Below are positions 58,237 to 64,000 of a stretch of 64,000 bases of DNA, in pieces. The translations under genes were made by a program, and so were the position numbers. This DNA comes from Polynucleobacter rarus (lineage in GTDB: Bacteria; Pseudomonadota; Gammaproteobacteria; Burkholderiales; Burkholderiaceae): the NCBI RefSeq assembly GCF_003072505.1, contig NZ_NTGB01000001.1:2219955-2283954 (forward strand), given 5' to 3'. Within the stretch, counting starts at the first letter, position 1. Every line of letters begins with the position of its first letter. The notes below the pieces were generated by a model. It did no database searches and was not told the origin of the DNA. It saw only the letters and a program-made list of their open reading frames with translations.

Positions 58237-58276
58237 CTATATTGCCATAATGGAACCATCGAATAAGGAGTTCCTC

Positions 58277-58486
58277 ATGTCAATTAATGTGAAATTATCT
58301 GAAAATTTAGTACAGCAAGCTAAAGTGTTTGGCAATATTGAGCATCGCTCAGTCCCAAAACAGATCGAGTATTGGTCTCAAATTGGCAAGCTTGCCCAAG
58401 AAAATCCAGACTTGACTTTTTCCTTGATTCGTGAAATTTTGATTGCCGATCAGGAACCAATAATTGGTGAATACGTTTTTAGTTAA
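58277..58486 (+). CDS. ParD-like antitoxin
   Basis: A 69-residue antitoxin resembling the ParD-like family: MSINVKLSENLVQQAKVFGNIEHRSVPKQIEYWSQIGKLA. The ATG at 58277 has the site AAGGAG before it and is preferred over the ATG at 58250. It is followed by the toxin gene with TAATG overlap. Neutralisation and autorepression are inferred from the family. Confidence 0.8.
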   Translation: MSINVKLSENLVQQAKVFGNIEHRSVPKQIEYWSQIGKLAQENPDLTFSLIREILIADQEPIIGEYVFS

Positions 58487-58764
58487 TGCGTTTACTTATT
58501 ACAGCTACCTTTCTGAAGGTAACGAAAAAACTCCATGCTTCTCAAAAAGTAGAATTGGATACTGCATTGAAACTCATTTGTAAAAACCCCTTAATTGGAG
58601 AAGCAAAATTGGGAGATTTGTCAGGCGTTTATGTTTATAAATTCAGACTTCCTCAACAGCAGTGTTTGTTAACTTATCGGGTTTTAGACTCAGAAAATAT
58701 TAAACTTTTAACGTTTGGTCCACATGAGAATTTCTATAGAGATTTAAAGCGTCAAGGTGAATAA
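58486..58764 (+). CDS. RelE/ParE-family toxin
   Basis: A 92-residue toxin of the RelE/ParE superfamily, with KVTKKLHASQKVELDTALKLICKNPLIGEAKLGDLSGVYVYKFR and a C-terminal ILTFGPHENFYRDLKR-like end. The fold suggests an mRNA interferase or gyrase inhibitor; which is not predictable. Overlaps the antitoxin by one base. Confidence 0.8.
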   Translation: MRLLITATFLKVTKKLHASQKVELDTALKLICKNPLIGEAKLGDLSGVYVYKFRLPQQQCLLTYRVLDSENIKLLTFGPHENFYRDLKRQGE

Positions 58765-59070
58765 CTGCAGTTACAACCGCTTAAGAAATGAAAATCTAAG
58801 CCACAAACCAATAATTTAATTAGTAGGATGTTTTAATTGGTCTGAAACAAATCATAGTCATTAAAAGCCTAGGGGGTTTACGTAACCTTCATTTTCCAGT
58901 TGCATTACTATATTTAAAGAAGTAAATCTTACTTTGAATACTAGCTTACTTTTCCTTTAAAAGACTAGGAACACAAAAGCATACTTAAACTCAAAGGTAT
59001 TAAGTAATAATTACTTAACTGCTACTATGTATATATAAACCCTACAAATAATTAGGGTTGGAAATTACCT
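58765..59070. other. Intergenic region and promoter of the second AbiE locus
   Basis: 306 bases with no gene. The right part carries a 19-base perfect palindrome (59000-59018) and, after an AT-rich -10-like stretch, a 7-base inverted repeat AACCCTA/TAGGGTT (59038-59044/59053-59059) ahead of the ribosome site. No structure was recognised in the left part. Confidence 0.5.
59000..59018. promoter_or_regulatory. 19-base palindrome before the second abiEi-like gene
   Basis: TTAAGTAATAATTACTTAA is a perfect inverted repeat about the central A. Likely operator for the downstream antitoxin; the sequence is unlike the first abiE operator, as expected for a distinct antitoxin. Confidence 0.5.
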
Positions 59071-59583
59071 ATGAAACGAATGGAGCTTATTACCAGTTTG
59101 ATGAACCTTGAGCGACAAGGGGTATTTGTCTTAACCAAAAAAGACATTGGAAAGCTATTTCCGTTGGAAGATGAAAAGTCAATGGAAAAATCACTTCAAC
59201 GTATGGTTAAAGATGGGTTACTGATTAAAGCGGCTAGAGGCATCTATATCAACGCTCTTGTGGCATCACGCCACAAAAGCTGGATGCTAGAAAATATCGC
59301 AAAAGCCCTTCGACCTGGTAAGCTATCGTATGTAAGTTTTGAGAGTATGCTTTCTGAACATGGTGTCATCTCACAAATTCCCCTCAGTCGTCTAACTGTA
59401 ATGAACACTGGTGCTAGCGGAATACATGACACACCTTGTGAATCCATTGAGTTCACTCATACTAAGCATAGTATTCCAGAAATCTTGGATAGAACTATCT
59501 TTGTTAAAGATTGCCCATTGCGTATTGCCAAAAAGCAAGCCGCGGTCACAGATCTTCTGCAAGAGGGCCGCAACACCGAATGA
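59071..59583 (+). CDS. AbiEi-like antitoxin (second AbiE locus)
   Basis: A 170-residue AbiEi-type antitoxin of the short type. It starts MKRMELITSLMNLERQGVFVLTKKDIGKLF, with a winged helix (about 16-60) ending in LLIKAARGIYIN, then a compact domain with YVSFESMLSEHGVISQIP, typical of AbiEi. It is only distantly like the first AbiEi. The partner toxin gene 31 bases downstream is broken, so this antitoxin survives alone. Confidence 0.8.
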   Translation: MKRMELITSLMNLERQGVFVLTKKDIGKLFPLEDEKSMEKSLQRMVKDGLLIKAARGIYINALVASRHKSWMLENIAKALRPGKLSYVSFESMLSEHGVISQIPLSRLTVMNTGASGIHDTPCESIEFTHTKHSIPEILDRTIFVKDCPLRIAKKQAAVTDLLQEGRNTE

Positions 59584-59614
59584 TCGATTACGAAGAACTC
59601 AATGAGGTGGCTTG

Positions 59615-59849
59615 ATGCGACAAGAAGACTTCAAACTATATTTAGACAAAGCAATCGCCAACGCAGATATGGCAGCTTTACGACCCGTTGTAGAAAAAGA
59701 GCTTCTCCACTATGAAATATTGAATGCCCTAGATGAAGAAGACCTACTTAAAAACTTAGTCTTTCAAGGTGGCACATCCCTTCGCTTATGTTGAGGTGCC
59801 GAGAGATTTAGTAAGGATCTTGATTTTTCGGGTGGCAAAGATTTTTAAC
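59615..59849 (+). pseudogene. Broken AbiEii-type toxin gene
   Basis: The frame starts MRQEDFKLYLDKAIANADM with a good site (GAGGTGG) and reads to FQGGTSLRLC, the AbiEii signature. Then an in-frame TGA (59792-59794) interrupts it where the family has an aromatic residue; reading through gives GAERFSKDLDFSGGKDF, the nucleotidyltransferase motif, followed by a TAA at 59847-59849. The remaining about 200 codons are missing, cut off where the next locus begins. The toxin is dead by both nonsense and truncation. Confidence 0.85.
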
Positions 59850-59926
59850 CCAATTTAAACTTATATCTAATGCTATTCCAAAGCATAGGGAAGGTTTTTG
59901 ATCTCAAATTAATAATTACTGACTAT

Positions 59927-60241
59927 CTAAATAATTTTATTGAAGAGCTGAATTACTCTTTTAGTAGCAATAGCATATGCTTCACCTTTATTTCTCTTGC
60001 CCACTACAATTACAATGACGGTGATATTACTATCATGAACAGTGTAAACAAGACGATAGCCACTCGTACGTAACTTGATTTTATAACATCCCGCTAACTC
60101 ATTACTTAAACGTGCTGATGGGATATGGGGAGAAACCAATCGCTTTTCAAGTTGCTTCTTAAATTGCTCTTTAATTGAAGCATCTAATTTTCCCCACTCT
60201 TTTAATGCTGAAAGGTGAAATTCTAGTTTATAACTCGTCAA
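59927..60241 (-). CDS. RelE-type mRNA interferase toxin
   Basis: A 104-residue RelE. It matches the family along its length: FHLSALKEWGKLDASIKEQFKKQLEKR, SNELAGCYKIKLRTSGYRLVYTV and VIVVGKRNKGEAYAIATKRV. Conserved basic residues and Tyr for ribosome-bound mRNA cleavage are present. It overlaps its antitoxin gene by 14 bases. Confidence 0.88.
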   Translation of the reverse strand: MTSYKLEFHLSALKEWGKLDASIKEQFKKQLEKRLVSPHIPSARLSNELAGCYKIKLRTSGYRLVYTVHDSNITVIVIVVGKRNKGEAYAIATKRVIQLFNKII

Positions 60242-60485
60242 GGCTCACTCTCACAGTTTTACCCCCGAGTCTCTTTTTTACTATTTCTTGTAAAGCAATA
60301 TCATCCAATCTATCCAAGATCTTTTCGTAAGCTTTGGCAGATAACAGATAAGCTTCAGGTTTGTTATGGTTCAAAATCGCAACGGGGTTTCCCCCTGCCT
60401 GTTCCAAGATTTTACTAGGGTTCATTTTTCTTAAATCGGTAACACTTATAGTTGTATCTGCGTGAATTGGAGTAATCACATTCAT
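60228..60485 (-). CDS. Phd/YefM-family antitoxin
   Basis: An 85-residue antitoxin: ISVTDLRKMNPSKILEQAGGNPVAILNHNKPEAYLLSAKAYEKILD, the Phd/YefM (StbD-like) N-terminal DNA-binding fold, with a toxin-binding tail. It pairs with the RelE gene and likely represses its own promoter. Start ATG at 60485. An imperfect AT-rich inverted repeat (60501-60516) lies just upstream. Confidence 0.88.
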   Translation of the reverse strand: MNVITPIHADTTISVTDLRKMNPSKILEQAGGNPVAILNHNKPEAYLLSAKAYEKILDRLDDIALQEIVKKRLGGKTVRVSLDEL

Positions 60486-60680
60486 ATATCACCAAATTTT
60501 GTATATTAATATGTACATTTTATTACACAACTTTATCCTGCACAAATCTTTTTATTTCCAAATAATGATGTAATAAAAAATCCTAAAAATAATTTAAGAT
60601 AATTATTAATCTTTCAAATAATATCCATATTACTTTTAACGATTTCTCTTAGTTAAGCAAAACTCCTTTAATATGAAGCA

Positions 60681-61583
60681 ATGCAAAACTTTATTTTATT
60701 TTGTAAATCCTATCGAAAAGATGTCTACCGAGCCAAACGGCTAATCACATCTATTGCAACATTGAATGAAGATAAAATTCCTTTTTATTTAAGTATTCCG
60801 CAGGAAGATCTGGCACTTTTTTCCCAAGAAATTGATTGGGAAGATCTCAAATCTGTTGGTGAATTTCATCTTATAACAGATGAGTCAATCGTCCTGTCCA
60901 ATACCCATTTAGACACTAAGGCTAGTTTAGAACGCTACTACGCAATGCCTGGCTACTTAAGCCAACAGGTCATCAAAGCCGAAGCATGGCGATTAACTGG
61001 TTGTGAAAATTATCTTTGTTTAGACTCCGAAGCAGTCTTCATGAAGCCTTTCTTCTTGAAGCAGTTGATGGCCAACGATTCAGAGCCCTTTACCATCATT
61101 CACCCCAATACAGAATTTCTCAATCTAGCCAAAAGCCTCGGCAAGAAAAAAGCTATTGAACACTTCTTTAAGGACAATCAATTGCTAAGAAATGAGTTTG
61201 GTCGAACAGGTGATCATGCGCAAGATTGGGATTTTGGTCCAGCTCCTTTAATTTGGTCAAAGAAAGTATGGCAATCCTTAGAGATGAATCATCTCACTCA
61301 AAAGGGTCAAACTATTTGGGATGCGATTGAGCGTCTACCCTTTGAAATCAGATGGTATGGTGAGGCCTTACTAAAATTTAAAGCAATCCCAGTCCACTCA
61401 CATGAGCCACTTTTTCAGGTGATTCATTATGATTGGCAACAAAAATACTTAACGCCTTTTGATCAAACTAATTATTTAGGGATTCTTTCTCAATCCAATT
61501 GGGACAAAGAACTCGACCCTAGTTTTGCCCGTAAACCATGGTTATCACGAGTGTGGAGAAAAATCAAAAAAGCCTTTAAATGA
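60681..61583 (+). CDS. DUF6492-like protein
   Basis: A 300-residue protein starting FILFCKSYRKDVYRAKRLITSIATLNEDKIPFYLSIPQEDL, the pattern I associate with DUF6492, a nucleotide-sugar-transferase-like family found in surface polysaccharide loci. The central block YLCLDSEAVFMKPF resembles a metal-binding D-x-D region. It is next to an O-antigen ligase-like gene. Role not established. Confidence 0.7.
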   Translation: MQNFILFCKSYRKDVYRAKRLITSIATLNEDKIPFYLSIPQEDLALFSQEIDWEDLKSVGEFHLITDESIVLSNTHLDTKASLERYYAMPGYLSQQVIKAEAWRLTGCENYLCLDSEAVFMKPFFLKQLMANDSEPFTIIHPNTEFLNLAKSLGKKKAIEHFFKDNQLLRNEFGRTGDHAQDWDFGPAPLIWSKKVWQSLEMNHLTQKGQTIWDAIERLPFEIRWYGEALLKFKAIPVHSHEPLFQVIHYDWQQKYLTPFDQTNYLGILSQSNWDKELDPSFARKPWLSRVWRKIKKAFK

Positions 61584-61791
61584 CTATTTACAAAGGCGTT
61601 TTGAATATTGAAAGTATTAATTACAGACTCATCCTTATTTTTACTGGATTTGTAATGATCGATCATTAATATTATTTTGTCCTGTGTCATACTTCTTTTA
61701 ATTAAAACTTATAATCAACAAAATAACTAGTAATTTAGGCAAGTTAAATACCTCTCACAAGGCACTCATTTCAAATAAAGTTCCAAATTAA

Positions 61792-63165
61792 ATGTTTACA
61801 CTCAACGCACCTAAATTTATCAATCCAGCTTTTTTTATATCATTTGCCATACTTTTGCCTGTATGGAATTTACCCCATACCATTTTCTTACGTTATTTAT
61901 GTGCTCTTGTTCTTTTAGCAATCGTGATTCTTTCCAAGCCAAAGTGGGCGGCCTTTTTTAAGAAAAATATTTTTTTGTGTTTGCTCTTTTTTTACATCCT
62001 TGTCCAACTCATTTTTTTCTCAACTGATTACAGCCTAGCATTTCGGAATTTCAAATCTGAATGGTTGAAGTTCATTTTGTTTGCCATCACTGGCATAGGG
62101 TGTGGCTATATACTTTCCACTAAACAGATGCCGCGCATCCATCTTTACTTAGGAATACTCTTTTTCATCCCACTGTTTATCCACTTGTGTGTTAGCTTGA
62201 TCAAGGGAATTTCAACCGGTCAAATTCCAGTTAGCTACTGGGGAATCAATAATTCACATGGCGACTTAGGTTACACCTCAATTCATGTCGCTGTATTTTT
62301 AAGCGTGTATTTATTTTTTCAAGCAAAATCTTCTTTGACGAAGATATTGATTTCCTTTCTTTTAATTGCAAGCATCGTTTCGCTTCTTATCGCCAGCAGT
62401 AGAGGTGGCATTCTCTTTTTCCTTGCTTCATTTATTTTAATTTTATTGATAAAGATATTTAAATTACAAAGAACTCACTTTTCCTTTAAATCAATTGTCT
62501 TATCAATTTTAGGGGTCTTCATATTGATAGGTAGTATTTTTCAAATCGGGACTTATCTAGATCCTATTCGTTGGCGTGGTCCGCTCTCTAATATGGAAAT
62601 TGCCTTTAAGGGAGATGCCTTAAAAATCAATTGCGAAGGTATCGATGTACTAAAACGCACTCTTGAGCAAGATGGCATGGTAATAACACCAGCTATTCAA
62701 AAGACCTTGGATGCCATTAATGGTTTTGATGGCGCTCGAATCCTAGCATTACGGTCATTACCCACCATGTTCATTAATCACCCCATGGGAATGAATCAAT
62801 CTCGTTTTGCGTATGCTACTGCGTTAGAGGAAATTTGTGGTGCAAAACCTCAAATTGGACTCATGAACTCACATAACGGATGGGCTGATACAGCACTCTC
62901 CATCGGCATCATCGGCGCTTTACTTTATTTTTTAGTGTTATGTAAATTTATTTACGAAGGATTGTCAGCTCTCAAGCACAAAGATCCTCTAGTTTCAGCA
63001 ACTGGCGTTGCTTTATTTGCGCTTGGATTGATTTGGGTGTTGCGTTCGATGTTTGATTCTGCCCAAAGGGATCAAATGTTAGAAATGCAAATATTTACTC
63101 TCTGCGTGCTTAGTGCATTCATTTTCTTTCAGCAACAACGCTCAACTAAAGTGGTTCTAGATTAA
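61792..63165 (+). CDS. O-antigen ligase/polymerase-like membrane protein
   Basis: A 457-residue protein with about 11 helices and a large periplasmic loop (about 245-350). The Wzy_C/WaaL-type features are IASSRGGILFFLASFI (about 199-214, conserved Arg) and, after the loop, LMNSHNGWADTALSIGIIGALLYF (His). The family ligates or polymerises O-antigen or glycosylates proteins; which one is not predictable. The 3' end overlaps the converging gene by 20 bases. Confidence 0.82.
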   Translation: MFTLNAPKFINPAFFISFAILLPVWNLPHTIFLRYLCALVLLAIVILSKPKWAAFFKKNIFLCLLFFYILVQLIFFSTDYSLAFRNFKSEWLKFILFAITGIGCGYILSTKQMPRIHLYLGILFFIPLFIHLCVSLIKGISTGQIPVSYWGINNSHGDLGYTSIHVAVFLSVYLFFQAKSSLTKILISFLLIASIVSLLIASSRGGILFFLASFILILLIKIFKLQRTHFSFKSIVLSILGVFILIGSIFQIGTYLDPIRWRGPLSNMEIAFKGDALKINCEGIDVLKRTLEQDGMVITPAIQKTLDAINGFDGARILALRSLPTMFINHPMGMNQSRFAYATALEEICGAKPQIGLMNSHNGWADTALSIGIIGALLYFLVLCKFIYEGLSALKHKDPLVSATGVALFALGLIWVLRSMFDSAQRDQMLEMQIFTLCVLSAFIFFQQQRSTKVVLD

Positions 63166-63925
63166 ACCAGTGCTTGAACTCAGAGTTTAATTGAACCAGC
63201 TTCAGACGTATTCGGTCTTTATTACGTCGAATGAAATTTGATTTGTAGTACTTGCCAGAACCGCCTCCAACACCTCGAACCAAGGGAAATTTTTTGAAGA
63301 AGCATCCAAATAAATTCTCTTGCAAAATTTTTTCTTTATAAACATCCTCAATACTAGATTGAAAATGGCCGCCCACTTGATGATGTAACTCTGCGAAATG
63401 ACGCTGATAAAATTGAATATCAGAAATATAAAACCTCGTATCTACATACTCAAGTCGGGTCTTTTTAAAAGAAAACACATTTGAGAAATAAGCTTGGCAT
63501 AAGAATTTCCCATTAAACTCCGCAAGACATTCTAAGAAATTATCAACCCATAGTTTTCCGGTGCACTTACAGAATACGGTTTCTTCTTTGAGTATTTGAG
63601 AATGAGTGAGAGCAAATTGAATAATTTCTCCCTCACCATAACCCTTGCCAAATATTGCAACCTTCTCTGAGTTATTCATAAAAGATAAACACTCAATGCG
63701 GTCTTCTGCCATTGCTTGTGGATATTTTTCTAATAGGACAGGTGAAAAGTCAAAAGCCGATCCATCACAAATCACTAAACGAATTTTGGGGGAGATCTTT
63801 AACCAATGGTCAATCGACTCAAGGGTATATTGCAAGCGCTCAGTAGGATTTTTTAAAACGACTGACTGATCCATGATGTTGACGCTAGAACTTAAGATAA
63901 TTGGTGCTAGGGTACTAGAGTCCAT
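63146..63925 (-). CDS. Polysaccharide-locus protein of unknown function
   Basis: A 259-residue protein from the ATG at 63925, which overlaps the end of the preceding gene by 11 bases. It reads LAPIILSSSVNIMDQSVVLKNPTERLQYTLESIDHW, then FCKCTGKLWVDNFLECL and YVDTRFYISDIQFYQRHF. I do not recognise a named family; the layout (N-terminal alpha/beta core, acidic D-containing CDGSAFDF) is consistent with a glycosyltransferase. Upstream in-frame starts (ATG 63940, GTG 63955) are possible. Neighbours suggest a surface-glycan role. Confidence 0.6.
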   Translation of the reverse strand: MDSSTLAPIILSSSVNIMDQSVVLKNPTERLQYTLESIDHWLKISPKIRLVICDGSAFDFSPVLLEKYPQAMAEDRIECLSFMNNSEKVAIFGKGYGEGEIIQFALTHSQILKEETVFCKCTGKLWVDNFLECLAEFNGKFLCQAYFSNVFSFKKTRLEYVDTRFYISDIQFYQRHFAELHHQVGGHFQSSIEDVYKEKILQENLFGCFFKKFPLVRGVGGGSGKYYKSNFIRRNKDRIRLKLVQLNSEFKHWFNLEPL

Positions 63926-64000
63926 TTTTTCTGAAATCATCAAAGATAGGTTCACGATTCGAAATGTGGCGCATTTTTAAATAGTAAGCCATTTGCATCT
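63915..64000 (-). CDS. C-terminal end of a further gene (cut by window edge)
   Basis: On the minus strand a frame open to the window edge reads ...MQMAYYLKMRHISNREPIF... and ends at a TAG (63915-63917), with an 11-base overlap to the next gene's ATG. The 28 visible residues are too few to name the family. The tight overlap supports a real coding sequence in an operon. Confidence 0.45.
   Translation of the reverse strand, partial: MQMAYYLKMRHISNREPIFDDFRKNGL

Noticed and set aside
59870..60073. Open frame of 67 codons after the broken AbiEii gene
   Set aside because: It runs antisense through the RelE gene and does not continue the AbiEii sequence.

Overview
The window is chromosomal DNA from an AT-rich betaproteobacterium. 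The gene order and the proteins (tolQRAB-pal-cpoB-queC, glyA-nrdR, ribD-ribE-ribB-ribH-nusB, pcm/tolC/waaC, XerD ending in HHPRG, a Bug/TctC receptor, an FimT/PilW/PilX minor pilin cluster) point to Burkholderiales, most like Polynucleobacter or a close relative. That assignment is inference from protein recognition, not from a search. No rRNA, tRNA, CRISPR array or insertion sequence was seen.

Left part (1-21 kb). A 2-hydroxyacid dehydrogenase tail and a short orphan HTH antitoxin precede an ammonium transporter with an NtrC-like palindrome in its promoter. Next comes a complete AbiEi/AbiEii type IV toxin-antitoxin pair with an unusually regular operator array. The following block is catabolic and transport-related: tcuB-tcuA (tricarballylate oxidation), a His-tailed cupin, an acyltransferase, a Bug receptor, two MFS exporters, an amidase, a PaiB-like protein, a carboxymuconolactone decarboxylase-like protein and a CorA channel. 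Then come a HiPIP with an upstream Fur-like box, folE, plsY, xerD and an AEC permease.

Middle (21-46 kb). This is mainly housekeeping: yajQ, murB, sodB, xseA, exbB-exbD-lpxK-(Trm112)-kdsB-adk, a dienelactone-hydrolase-like protein, nrdR/glyA, the Tol-Pal envelope operon running into queC, four small pseudopilins, and the riboflavin operon ending in nusB. A two-gene RloA/RloB (AbiL-like) module is wedged between murB and sodB.

Right part (46-64 kb). This is envelope biology: a lytic transglycosylase, trmB, uppP, a MacA-MacB-type efflux system whose adaptor and ATPase carry simple-sequence peptide repeats, a Pcm-like methyltransferase, TolC, WaaC and a glycosyltransferase. A small island of three toxin-antitoxin loci follows (a ParD/RelE-type pair; a second AbiE locus whose toxin gene is broken; a Phd/RelE pair). 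After it come a DUF6492-like protein, an O-antigen ligase-like protein and two further surface-polysaccharide-type genes, the last cut by the window edge.

The most notable items are the four-site abiE operator, the decayed second AbiE locus with a surviving antitoxin, the RloAB module, the cupin with a strictly alternating His tail, and the pilin cluster in which one member lacks a recognisable leader. I did not find a clearly new system; the defence and toxin-antitoxin modules are the best places to look.
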